From contig JAZGUH010000055.1 of assembly GCA_037893225.1 (NCBI GenBank), positions 372,001 to 436,000 on the forward strand: a stretch of DNA of 64,000 nt, written 5' to 3'. The notes beneath the pieces are model-generated. The model made no database searches and had not been told where the DNA came from. It worked only from the letters and a program-made list of their open reading frames with translations. Origin of the DNA: Hippasteria phrygiana (lineage: Eukaryota > Echinodermata > Asteroidea > Valvatida > Goniasteridae). The position numbers and the translations under genes were made by a program. Position 1 is the first letter of the stretch. Each line of letters starts with the position of its first letter. This document shows positions 40,260-53,449 of this stretch, piece by piece.

Positions 40260-43200
40260 ATGAAATATCAACCAAATTCAGTAATTTTGACATGTATGGA
40301 TAGCTTAGATCTGGCGCTACATGTTGCAATCATCGGCGGCTTCTTAGAGTTAAAACTTGTGGAGAAAATTCAAACCTCGCAATGTTTATTTTCTTTCTGG
40401 CCAACATCTGTGTGCATATTACCTTCTATTTATTGCTCCATGCCTGTCAAATTCCCTGGGGTATGACTTGCTTTACTCATTCATAATTGCATGAAATATC
40501 AACCAAATTCAGTAATTTTGACATGTATGGATAGCTTAGATCTGGCGCTACATGTTGCAATCATCGGCGGCTTCTTAGAGTTAAAACTTGTGGAGAAAAT
40601 TCAAACCTCGCAATGTTTATTTTCTTTCCGGCCAACATCTGTGTACATGTTACCGTCTATTTATTGCTCCATGCATGTCAAATTCCCTGGGGTATGACTT
40701 GCTTTACTCATTCATAATTGCATGAAATATCAACCAAATTAAGTAATTTTGACATGTATGGATAGCTTAGATCTGGCGCTACATGTTGCAATCATCGGCG
40801 GCTTCTTAGAGTTAAAACTTGTGGAGAAAATTCAAACCTCGCAATGTTTATTTTCTTTCCGGCCAACATCTGTGTACATGTTACCGTCTATTTATTGCTC
40901 CATGCATGTCAAATTCCCTGGGGTATGGACTTGCTTTACTCGTTCATAATTGCATGAAATATCAACCAAATTCAGTAATTTTGACATGTATGGATAGCTT
41001 AGATCTGGCGCTACATGTTGCAATTATCGGCGGCTTCTTAGAGTTAACACTTGTGGAGAAAATTCAAACCTCGCAATGTTTATTTTCTTTCCGGCCAACA
41101 TCTGTGTACATATTACCGTCTATTTATTGCTCCATGCATGTCAAATTCCCTGGGGTATGGACTTGCTTTATTCATTCATAATTGCATGAAATATCAACCA
41201 AATGCAGTAATTTTGACATGTATGGATAGCTTAGATCTGGCGCTACATGTTGCAATTATCGGCGGCTTCTTAGAGTTAAAACTTGTGGAGAAAATTCAAA
41301 CCTCGCAATGTTTATTTTCTTTCCGGCCAACATCTGTGTACCTGTTACCGTCTATTTATTGCTCCATGCATGTCAAATTCCCTGGGGTATGGACTTGCTT
41401 TACTCATTCATAATTGCATGAAATATAAACTAAATACAGTAATTTTGACATGTATGGATAGCTTAGATCTGGCGCTACATGTTGCAATTATCGGCGGCTT
41501 CTTAGAGTTAAAACTTGTGGAGAAAATTCAAACCTCGCAATGTTTATTTTCTTTCCGGCCAACATCTGTGTACATATTTCCTTCTATTTTTTGCTCCATG
41601 CCTGTCAAATTCCCTGGGGTATGACTTGCTTTACTCATTCATAATTGCATGAAATATCAACCAAATTCAGTAATTTTGACATGTATGGATAGCTTAGATC
41701 TGGCGCTACATGTTGCAATCATCGGCGGCTTCTTAGAGTTAAAACTTGTGGAGAAAATTCAAACCTCGCAATGTTTATTTTCTTTCCGGCCAACATCTGT
41801 GTACATGTTACCGTCTATTTATTGCTCCATGCATGTCAAATTCCCTGGGGTATGACTTGCTTTACTCATTCATAATTGCATGAAATATCAACCAAATTCA
41901 GTAATTTTGACATGTATGGATAGCTTAGATCTGGCGCTACATGTTGCAATCATCGGCGGCTTCTTAGAGTTAAAACTTGTGGAGAAAATTCAAACCTCGC
42001 AATGTTTATTTTCTTTCCGGCCAACATCTGTGTACATATTACCGTCTATTTATTGCTCCATGCATGTCAAATTCCCTGGGGTATGGACTTGCTTTATTCA
42101 TTCATAATTGCATGAAATATCAACCAAATACAGTAATTTTGACATGTATGGATAGCTTAGATCTGGCGCTACATGTTGCAATTATCGGCGGCTTCTTAGA
42201 GTTAAAACTTGTGGAGAAAATTCAAACCTCGCAATGTTTATTTTCTTTCCGGCCAACATCTGTGTACATATTTCCTTCTATTTTTTGCTCCATGCCTGTC
42301 AAATTCCCTGGGGTATGACTTGCTTTACTCATTCATAATTGCATGAAATATCAACCAAATTCAGTAATTTTGACATGTATGGATAGCTTAGATCTGGCGC
42401 TACATGTTGCAATCATCGGCGGCTTCTTAGAGTTAAAACTTGTGGAGAAAATTCAAACCTTGCAATGTTTATTTTCTTTCCGGCCAACATCTGTGTACAT
42501 GTTACCGTCTATTTATTGCTCCATGCATGTCAAATTCCCTGGGGTATGGACTTGCTTTATTCATTCATAATTGCATGAAATATCAACCAAATACAGTAAT
42601 TTTGACATGTATGGATAGCTTAGATCTGGCGCTACATGTTGCAATTATCGGCGGCTTCTTAGAGTTAAAACTTGTGGAGAAAATTCAAACCTCGCAATGT
42701 TTATTTTCTTTCCGGCCAACATCTGTGTACATATTTCCTTCTATTTTTTGCTCCATGCCTGTCAAATTCCCTGGGGTATGACTTGCTTTACTCATTCATA
42801 ATTGCATGAAATATAAACCAAATACAGTAATTTTGACATGTATGGATAGCTTAGATCTGGCGCTACATGTTGCAATTATCGGCGGCTTCTTAGAGTTAAA
42901 ACTTGTGGAGAAAATTCAAACCTCGCAATGTTTATTTTCTTTCCGGCCAACATCTGTGTACATATTACCGTCTATTTATTGCTCCATGCATGTCAAATTC
43001 CCTGGGGTATGGACTTGCTTTATTCATTCATAATTGCATGAAATATCAACCAAATACAGTAATTTTGACATGTATGGATAGCTTAGATCTGGCGCTACAT
43101 GTTGCAATTATCGGCGGCTTCTTAGAGTTAAAACTTGTGGAGAAAATTCAAACCTCGCAATGTTTATTTTCTTTCCGGCCAACATCTGTGTACATATTTC

Positions 43201-43499
43201 CTTCTATTTTTTGCTCCATGCCTGTCAAATTCCCTGGGGTATGACTTGCTTTACTCATTCATAATTGCATGAAATATCAACCAAATTCAGTAATTTTGAC
43301 ATGTATGGATAGCTTAGATCTGGCGCTACATGTTGCAATCATCGGCGGCTTCTTAGAGTTAAAACTTGTGGAGAAAATTCAAACCTCGCAATGTTTATTT
43401 TCTTTCCGGCCAACATATGTGTACATGTTACCGTCTATTTATTGCTCCATGCATGTCAAATTCCCTGGGGTATGACTTGCTTTACTCATTCATAATTGC
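40260..43499. repeat. HOR block, 14 monomers: B A C1 D E F1 A G H AL/G H I H AY
   Basis: A 3,240-bp F1-lineage block. The unit at 42343 has T119 and TACATG as in AL, but the extra G and T217 tail of G, and it is followed by H. This fits an AL/G fusion, with the switch between monomer 159 and 206. The G-H-AL-G-H order seen at 53.7 and 56.7 kb is the unfused form. AY is last seen in this block, at 43269. Confidence 0.92.
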
Positions 43500-46276
43500 A
43501 TGAAATATCAACCAAATTCAGTAATTTTGACATGTATGGATAGCTTAGATCTGGCGCTACATGTTGCAATCATCGGCGGCTTCTTAGAGTTAAAACTTGT
43601 GGAGAAAATTCAAACCTCGCAATGTTTATTTTCTTTCTGGCCAACATCTGTGTGCATATTACCTTCTATTTATTGCTCCATGCCTGTCAAATTCCCTGGG
43701 GTATGACTTGCTTTACTCATTCATAATTGCATGAAATATCAACCAAATTCAGTAATTTTGACATGTATGGATAGCTTAGATCTGGCGCTACATGTTGCAA
43801 TCATCGGCGGCTTCTTAGAGTTAAAACTTGTGGAGAAAATTCAAACCTCGCAATGTTTATTTTCTTTCCGGCCAACATCTGTGTACATGTTACCGTCTAT
43901 TTATTGCTCCATGCATGTCAAATTCCCTGGGGTATGACTTGCTTTACTCATTCATAATTGCATGAAATATCAACCAAATTAAGTAATTTTGACATGTATG
44001 GATAGCTTAGATCTGGCGCTACATGTTGCAATCATCGGCGGCTTCTTAGAGTTAAAACTTGTGGAGAAAATTCAAACCTCGCAATGTTTATTTTCTTTCC
44101 GGCCAACATCTGTGTACATGTTACCGTCTATTTATTGCTCCATGCATGTCAAATTCCCTGGGGTATGGACTTGCTTTACTCGTTCATAATTGCATGAAAT
44201 ATCAACCAAATTCAGTAATTTTGACATGTATGGATAGCTTAGATCTGGCGCTACATGTTGCAATTATCGGCGGCTTCTTAGAGTTAACACTTGTGGAGAA
44301 AATTCAAACCTCGCAATGTTTATTTTCTTTCCGGCCAACATCTGTGTACATATTACCGTCTATTTATTGCTCCATGCATGTCAAATTCCCTGGGGTATGG
44401 ACTTGCTTTATTCATTCATAATTGCATGAAATATCAACCAAATGCAGTAATTTTGACATGTATGGATAGCTTAGATCTGGCGCTACATGTTGCAATTATC
44501 GGCGGCTTCTTAGAGTTAAAACTTGTGGAGAAAATTCAAACCTCGCAATGTTTATTTTCTTTCCGGCCAACATCTGTGTACCTGTTACCGTCTATTTATT
44601 GCTCCATGCATGTCAAATTCCCTGGGGTATGACTTGCTTTACTCATTCATAATTGCATGAAATATCAACCAAATTAAGTAATTTTGACATGTATGGATAG
44701 CTTAGATCTGGCGCTACATGTTGCAATCATCGGCGGCTTCTTAGAGTTAAAACTTGTGGAGAAAATTCAAACCTCGCAATGTTTATTTTCTTTCCGGCCA
44801 ACATCTGTGTACATGTTACCGTCTATTTATTGCTCCATGCATGTCAAATTCCCTGGGGTATGGACTTGCTTTACTCATTCATAATTGCATGAAATATCAA
44901 CCAAATTCAGTAATTTTGACATGTATGGATAGCTTAGATCTGGCGCTACATGTTGCAATCATCGGCGGCTTCTTAGAGTTAAAACTTGTGGAGAAAATTC
45001 AAACCTCGCAATGTTTATTTTCTTTCCGGCCAACATCTGTGTACATGTTACCGTCTATTTATTGCTCCATGCATGTCAAATTCCCTGGGGTATGACTTGC
45101 TTTACTCATTCATAATTGCATGAAATATCAACCAAATTCAGTAATTTTGACATGTATGGATAGCTTAGATCTGGCGCTACATGTTGCAATTATCGGCGGC
45201 TTCTTAGAGTTAACACTTGTGGAGAAAATTCAAACCTCGCAATGTTTATTTTCTTTCCGGCCAACATCTGTGTACATATTACCGTCTATTTATTGCTCCA
45301 TGCATGTCAAATTCCCTGGGGTATGGACTTGCTTTATTCATTCATAATTGCATGAAATATCAACCAAATGCAGTAATTTTGACATGTATGGATAGCTTAG
45401 ATCTGGCGCTACATGTTGCAATCATCGGCGGCTTCTTAGAGTTAAAACTTGTGGAGAAAATTCAAACCTCGCAATGTTTATTTTCTTTCCGGCCAACATC
45501 TGTGTACATGTTACCGTCTATTTATTGCTCCATGCATGTCAAATTCCCTGGGGTATGGACTTGCTTTATTCATTCATAATTGCATGAAATATCAACCAAA
45601 TGCAGTAATTTTGACATGTATGGATAGCTTAGATCTGGCGCTACATGTTGCAATCATCGGCGGCTTCTTAGAGTTAAAACTTGTGGAGAAAATTCAAACC
45701 TCGCAATGTTTATTTTCTTTCCGGCCAACATCTGTGTACATGTTACCGTCTATTTATTGCTCCATGCATGTCAAATTCCCTAGGGTATGACTTGCTTTAC
45801 TCATTCATAATTGCATGAAATATAAACCAAATACAGTAATTTTGACATGTATGGATAGCTTAGATCTGGCGCTACATGTTGCAATTATCGGCGGCTTCTT
45901 AGAGTTAAAACTTGTGGAGAAAATTCAAACCTCGCAATGTTTATTTTCTTTCCGGCCAACATCTGTGTACATATTTCCTTCTATTTTTTGCTCCATGCCT
46001 GTCAAATTCCCTGGGGTATGACTTGCTTTACTCATTCATAATTGCATGAAATATCAACCAAATTCAGTAATTTTGACATGTATGGATAGCTTAGATCTGG
46101 CGCTACATGTTGCAATCATCGGCGGCTTCTTAGAGTTAAAACTTGTGGAGAAAATTCAAACCTCGCAATGTTTATTTTCTTTCCGGCCAACATCTGTGTA
46201 CATGTTACCGTCTATTTATTGCTCCATGCATGTCAAATTCCCTGGGGTATGACTTGCTTTACTCATTCATAATTGC
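43500..46276. repeat. HOR block, 12 monomers: B A C1 D E/F2 C3 A D K J I/H A
   Basis: A 2,777-bp F2-lineage block shortened by two fusions. At 44426 an E unit (GCA, TACCTG) ends in the 231-bp TATGAC form and is followed by C3 instead of F2. The switch lies between monomer 185 and 206. At 45815 an I head (AAA 10-12) carries an H tail (TTT 160-162). Each fusion removes one monomer relative to 37019-40259. Confidence 0.92.
45815..46045. repeat. Chimeric monomer I/H (same chimera at 61086)
   Basis: AAA at 10-12 and ACA at 19-21 come from I; TTT at 160-162 and 172-174 and CCT at 184-186 come from H. It replaces the I-H pair, a one-monomer deletion. This class occurs only here and at 61086, exactly 15,271 bp apart and in the same neighbour context, so the two are most likely copies of one event. 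Confidence 0.92.
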
Positions 46277-48589
46277 ATGAAATATCAACCAAATTCAGTA
46301 ATTTTGACATGTATGGATAGCTTAGATCTGGCGCTACATGTTGCAATCATCGGCGGCTTCTTAGAGTTAAAACTTGTGGAGAAAATTCAAACCTCGCAAT
46401 GTTTATTTTCTTTCTGGCCAACATCTGTGTGCATATTACCTTCTATTTATTGCTCCATGCCTGTCAAATTCCCTGGGGTATGACTTGCTTTACTCATTCA
46501 TAATTGCATGAAATATCAACCAAATTCAGTAATTTTGACATGTATGGATAGCTTAGATCTGGCGCTACATGTTGCAATCATCGGCGGCTTCTTAGAGTTA
46601 AAACTTGTGGAGAAAATTCAAACCTCGCAATGTTTATTTTCTTTCCGGCCAACATCTGTGTACATGTTACCGTCTATTTATTGCTCCATGCATGTCAAAT
46701 TCCCTGGGGTATGACTTGCTTTACTCATTCATAATTGCATGAAATATCAACCAAATTAAGTAATTTTGACATGTATGGATAGCTTAGATCTGGCGCTACA
46801 TGTTGCAATCATCGGCGGCTTCTTAGAGTTAAAACTTGTGGAGAAAATTCAAACCTCGCAATGTTTATTTTCTTTCCGGCCAACATCTGTGTACATGTTA
46901 CCGTCTATTTATTGCTCCATGCATGTCAAATTCCCTGGGGTATGACTTGCTTTACTCATTCATAATTGCATGAAATATCAACCAAATGCAGTAATTTTGA
47001 CATGTATGGATAGCTTAGATCTGGCGCTACATGTTGCAATCATCGGCGGCTTCTTAGAGTTAAAACTTGTGGAGAAAATTCAAACCTCGCAATGTTTATT
47101 TTCTTTCCGGCCAACATCTGTGTACATGTTACCGTCTATTTATTGCTCCATGCATGTCAAATTCCCTGGGGTATGACTTGCTTTACTCATTCATAATTGC
47201 ATGAAATATCAACCAAATTCAGTAATTTTGACATGTATGGATAGCTTAGATCTGGCGCTACATGTTGCAATTATCGGCGGCTTCTTAGAGTTAACACTTG
47301 TGGAGAAAATTCAAACCTCGCAATGTTTATTTTCTTTCCGGCCAACATCTGTGTACATATTACCGTCTATTTATTGCTCCATGCATGTCAAATTCCCTGG
47401 GGTATGGACTTGCTTTATTCATTCATAATTGCATGAAATATCAACCAAATGCAGTAATTTTGACATGTATGGATAGCTTAGATCTGGCGCTACATGTTGC
47501 AATCATCGGCGGCTTCTTAGAGTTAAAACTTGTGGAGAAAATTCAAACCTCGCAATGTTTATTTTCTTTCCGGCCAACATCTGTGTACATGTTACCGTCT
47601 ATTTATTGCTCCATGCATGTCAAATTCCCTGGGGTATGGACTTGCTTTATTCATTCATAATTGCATGAAATATCAACCAAATGCAGTAATTTTGACATGT
47701 ATGGATAGCTTAGATCTGGCGCTACATGTTGCAATCATCGGCGGCTTCTTAGAGTTAAAACTTGTGGAGAAAATTCAAACCTCGCAATGTTTATTTTCTT
47801 TCCGGCCAACATCTGTGTACATGTTACCGTCTATTTATTGCTCCATGCATGTCAAATTCCCTAGGGTATGACTTGCTTTACTCATTCATAATTGCATGAA
47901 ATATAAACCAAATACAGTAATTTTGACATGTATGGATAGCTTAGATCTGGCGCTACATGTTGCAATTATCGGCGGCTTCTTAGAGTTAAAACTTGTGGAG
48001 AAAATTCAAACCTCGCAATGTTTATTTTCTTTCCGGCCAACATCTGTGTACATATTACCGTCTATTTATTGCTCCATGCATGTCAAATTCCCTGGGGTAT
48101 GGACTTGCTTTATTCATTCATAATTGCATGAAATATCAACCAAATACAGTAATTTTGACATGTATGGATAGCTTAGATCTGGCGCTACATGTTGCAATTA
48201 TCGGCGGCTTCTTAGAGTTAAAACTTGTGGAGAAAATTCAAACCTCGCAATGTTTATTTTCTTTCCGGCCAACATCTGTGTACATATTTCCTTCTATTTT
48301 TTGCTCCATGCCTGTCAAATTCCCTGGGGTATGACTTGCTTTACTCATTCATAATTGCATGAAATATCAACCAAATTCAGTAATTTTGACATGTATGGAT
48401 AGCTTAGATCTGGCGCTACATGTTGCAATCATCGGCGGCTTCTTAGAGTTAAAACTTGTGGAGAAAATTCAAACCTCGCAATGTTTATTTTCTTTCCGGC
48501 CAACATCTGTGTACATGTTACCGTCTATTTATTGCTCCATGCATGTCAAATTCCCTGGGGTATGACTTGCTTTACTCATTCATAATTGC
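46277..48589. repeat. HOR block, 10 monomers: B A C1/A K/A D K J I H A
   Basis: A 2,313-bp block. Two chimeras adjoin. At 46739 a C1 head (TAA at 19-21) has the 231-bp TATGAC tail of A. At 46970 a K or J head (GCA) has the 231-bp tail of A. The same 10-mer, with the same length and order, recurs at 61548-63860. Confidence 0.94.
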
Positions 48590-50209
48590 ATGAAATATCA
48601 ACCAAATTCAGTAATTTTGACATGTATGGATAGCTTAGATCTGGCGCTACATGTTGCAATCATCGGCGGCTTCTTAGAGTTAAAACTTGTGGAGAAAATT
48701 CAAACCTCGCAATGTTTATTTTCTTTCTGGCCAACATCTGTGTGCATATTACCTTCTATTTATTGCTCCATGCCTGTCAAATTCCCTGGGGTATGACTTG
48801 CTTTACTCATTCATAATTGCATGAAATATCAACCAAATTCAGTAATTTTGACATGTATGGATAGCTTAGATCTGGCGCTACATGTTGCAATCATCGGCGG
48901 CTTCTTAGAGTTAAAACTTGTGGAGAAAATTCAAACCTCGCAATGTTTATTTTCTTTCCGGCCAACATCTGTGTACATGTTACCGTCTATTTATTGCTCC
49001 ATGCATGTCAAATTCCCTGGGGTATGACTTGCTTTACTCATTCATAATTGCATGAAATATCAACCAAATTAAGTAATTTTGACATGTATGGATAGCTTAG
49101 ATCTGGCGCTACATGTTGCAATCATCGGCGGCTTCTTAGAGTTAAAACTTGTGGAGAAAATTCAAACCTCGCAATGTTTATTTTCTTTCCGGCCAACATC
49201 TGTGTACATGTTACCGTCTATTTATTGCTCCATGCATGTCAAATTCCCTGGGGTATGACTTGCTTTACTCATTCATAATTGCATGAAATATCAACCAAAT
49301 TAAGTAATTTTGACATGTATGGATAGCTTAGATCTGGCGCTACATGTTGCAATCATCGGCGGCTTCTTAGAGTTAAAACTTGTGGAGAAAATTCAAACCT
49401 CGCAATGTTTATTTTCTTTCCGGCCAACATCTGTGTACATGTTACCGTCTATTTATTGCTCCATGCATGTCAAATTCCCTGGGGTATGGACTTGCTTTAC
49501 TCGTTCATAATTGCATGAAATATCAACCAAATTCAGTAATTTTGACATGTATGGATAGCTTAGATCTGGCGCTACATGTTGCAATTATCGGCGGCTTCTT
49601 AGAGTTAACACTTGTGGAGAAAATTCAAACCTCGCAATGTTTATTTTCTTTCCGGCCAACATCTGTGTACATATTACCGTCTATTTATTGCTCCATGCAT
49701 GTCAAATTCCCTGGGGTATGGACTTGCTTTATTCATTCATAATTGCATGAAATATCAACCAAATGCAGTAATTTTGACATGTATGGATAGCTTAGATCTG
49801 GCGCTACATGTTGCAATTATCGGCGGCTTCTTAGAGTTAAAACTTGTGGAGAAAATTCAAACCTCGCAATGTTTATTTTCTTTCCGGCCAACATCTGTGT
49901 ACCTGTTACCGTCTATTTATTGCTCCATGCATGTCAAATTCCCTGGGGTATGGACTTGCTTTACTCATTCATAATTGCATGAAATATAAACTAAATACAG
50001 TAATTTTGACATGTATGGATAGCTTAGATCTGGCGCTACATGTTGCAATTATCGGCGGCTTCTTAGAGTTAAAACTTGTGGAGAAAATTCAAACCTCGCA
50101 ATGTTTATTTTCTTTCCGGCCAACATCTGTGTACATATTTCCTTCTATTTTTTGCTCCATGCCTGTCAAATTCCCTGGGGTATGACTTGCTTTACTCATT
50201 CATAATTGC
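46970..50209. repeat. 3,240-bp tandem duplication, copy 1
   Basis: Fourteen monomers, K/A D K J I H A B A C1/A C1 D E F1, are followed at once by a second set of the same 14 classes at 50210-53449. Every monomer start is offset by 3,240 bp. The rare K/A class marks the start of both copies (46970, 50210). The left neighbour of copy 1 is C1/A and that of copy 2 is F1, which places the breakpoint at or near the K/A unit. Confidence 0.93.
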
Positions 50210-51829
50210 ATGAAATATCAACCAAATGCAGTAATTTTGACATGTATGGATAGCTTAGATCTGGCGCTACATGTTGCAATCATCGGCGGCTTCTTAGAGT
50301 TAAAACTTGTGGAGAAAATTCAAACCTCGCAATGTTTATTTTCTTTCCGGCCAACATCTGTGTACATGTTACCGTCTATTTATTGCTCCATGCATGTCAA
50401 ATTCCCTGGGGTATGACTTGCTTTACTCATTCATAATTGCATGAAATATCAACCAAATTCAGTAATTTTGACATGTATGGATAGCTTAGATCTGGCGCTA
50501 CATGTTGCAATTATCGGCGGCTTCTTAGAGTTAACACTTGTGGAGAAAATTCAAACCTCGCAATGTTTATTTTCTTTCCGGCCAACATCTGTGTACATAT
50601 TACCGTCTATTTATTGCTCCATGCATGTCAAATTCCCTGGGGTATGGACTTGCTTTATTCATTCATAATTGCATGAAATATCAACCAAATGCAGTAATTT
50701 TGACATGTATGGATAGCTTAGATCTGGCGCTACATGTTGCAATCATCGGCGGCTTCTTAGAGTTAAAACTTGTGGAGAAAATTCAAACCTCGCAATGTTT
50801 ATTTTCTTTCCGGCCAACATCTGTGTACATGTTACCGTCTATTTATTGCTCCATGCATGTCAAATTCCCTGGGGTATGGACTTGCTTTATTCATTCATAA
50901 TTGCATGAAATATCAACCAAATGCAGTAATTTTGACATGTATGGATAGCTTAGATCTGGCGCTACATGTTGCAATCATCGGCGGCTTCTTAGAGTTAAAA
51001 CTTGTGGAGAAAATTCAAACCTCGCAATGTTTATTTTCTTTCCGGCCAACATCTGTGTACATGTTACCGTCTATTTATTGCTCCATGCATGTCAAATTCC
51101 CTAGGGTATGACTTGCTTTACTCATTCATAATTGCATGAAATATAAACCAAATACAGTAATTTTGACATGTATGGATAGCTTAGATCTGGCGCTACATGT
51201 TGCAATTATCGGCGGCTTCTTAGAGTTAAAACTTGTGGAGAAAATTCAAACCTCGCAATGTTTATTTTCTTTCCGGCCAACATCTGTGTACATATTACCG
51301 TCTATTTATTGCTCCATGCATGTCAAATTCCCTGGGGTATGGACTTGCTTTATTCATTCATAATTGCATGAAATATCAACCAAATACAGTAATTTTGACA
51401 TGTATGGATAGCTTAGATCTGGCGCTACATGTTGCAATTATCGGCGGCTTCTTAGAGTTAAAACTTGTGGAGAAAATTCAAACCTCGCAATGTTTATTTT
51501 CTTTCCGGCCAACATCTGTGTACATATTTCCTTCTATTTTTTGCTCCATGCCTGTCAAATTCCCTGGGGTATGACTTGCTTTACTCATTCATAATTGCAT
51601 GAAATATCAACCAAATTCAGTAATTTTGACATGTATGGATAGCTTAGATCTGGCGCTACATGTTGCAATCATCGGCGGCTTCTTAGAGTTAAAACTTGTG
51701 GAGAAAATTCAAACCTCGCAATGTTTATTTTCTTTCCGGCCAACATCTGTGTACATGTTACCGTCTATTTATTGCTCCATGCATGTCAAATTCCCTGGGG
51801 TATGACTTGCTTTACTCATTCATAATTGC
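48590..51829. repeat. HOR block, 14 monomers: B A C1/A C1 D E F1 K/A D K J I H A
   Basis: A 3,240-bp block that uses F1 but then joins the D-K-J-I-H-A part of the F2 lineage through a K/A chimera at 50210. The A, [C1/A], C1 order at 48821-49514 is the expected product of a one-step unequal exchange, adding 231 bp. Confidence 0.93.
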
Positions 51830-53449
51830 ATGAAATATCAACCAAATTCAGTAATTTTGACATGTATGGATAGCTTAGATCTGGCGCTACATGTTGCAAT
51901 CATCGGCGGCTTCTTAGAGTTAAAACTTGTGGAGAAAATTCAAACCTCGCAATGTTTATTTTCTTTCTGGCCAACATCTGTGTGCATATTACCTTCTATT
52001 TATTGCTCCATGCCTGTCAAATTCCCTGGGGTATGACTTGCTTTACTCATTCATAATTGCATGAAATATCAACCAAATTCAGTAATTTTGACATGTATGG
52101 ATAGCTTAGATCTGGCGCTACATGTTGCAATCATCGGCGGCTTCTTAGAGTTAAAACTTGTGGAGAAAATTCAAACCTCGCAATGTTTATTTTCTTTCCG
52201 GCCAACATCTGTGTACATGTTACCGTCTATTTATTGCTCCATGCATGTCAAATTCCCTGGGGTATGACTTGCTTTACTCATTCATAATTGCATGAAATAT
52301 CAACCAAATTAAGTAATTTTGACATGTATGGATAGCTTAGATCTGGCGCTACATGTTGCAATCATCGGCGGCTTCTTAGAGTTAAAACTTGTGGAGAAAA
52401 TTCAAACCTCGCAATGTTTATTTTCTTTCCGGCCAACATCTGTGTACATGTTACCGTCTATTTATTGCTCCATGCATGTCAAATTCCCTGGGGTATGACT
52501 TGCTTTACTCATTCATAATTGCATGAAATATCAACCAAATTAAGTAATTTTGACATGTATGGATAGCTTAGATCTGGCGCTACATGTTGCAATCATCGGC
52601 GGCTTCTTAGAGTTAAAACTTGTGGAGAAAATTCAAACCTCGCAATGTTTATTTTCTTTCCGGCCAACATCTGTGTACATGTTACCGTCTATTTATTGCT
52701 CCATGCATGTCAAATTCCCTGGGGTATGGACTTGCTTTACTCGTTCATAATTGCATGAAATATCAACCAAATTCAGTAATTTTGACATGTATGGATAGCT
52801 TAGATCTGGCGCTACATGTTGCAATTATCGGCGGCTTCTTAGAGTTAACACTTGTGGAGAAAATTCAAACCTCGCAATGTTTATTTTCTTTCCGGCCAAC
52901 ATCTGTGTACATATTACCGTCTATTTATTGCTCCATGCATGTCAAATTCCCTGGGGTATGGACTTGCTTTATTCATTCATAATTGCATGAAATATCAACC
53001 AAATGCAGTAATTTTGACATGTATGGATAGCTTAGATCTGGCGCTACATGTTGCAATTATCGGCGGCTTCTTAGAGTTAAAACTTGTGGAGAAAATTCAA
53101 ACCTCGCAATGTTTATTTTCTTTCCGGCCAACATCTGTGTACCTGTTACCGTCTATTTATTGCTCCATGCATGTCAAATTCCCTGGGGTATGGACTTGCT
53201 TTACTCATTCATAATTGCATGAAATATAAACTAAATACAGTAATTTTGACATGTATGGATAGCTTAGATCTGGCGCTACATGTTGCAATTATCGGCGGCT
53301 TCTTAGAGTTAAAACTTGTGGAGAAAATTCAAACCTCGCAATGTTTATTTTCTTTCCGGCCAACATCTGTGTACATATTTCCTTCTATTTTTTGCTCCAT
53401 GCCTGTCAAATTCCCTGGGGTATGACTTGCTTTACTCATTCATAATTGC
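50210..53449. repeat. 3,240-bp tandem duplication, copy 2
   Basis: Partner of 46970-50209, with identical class order and monomer lengths. It carries C1/A at 52292 (partner 49052) and C1 at 52523 (partner 49283). After 53449 the pattern diverges: copy 1 is followed by K/A D, copy 2 by A G. Confidence 0.93.
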
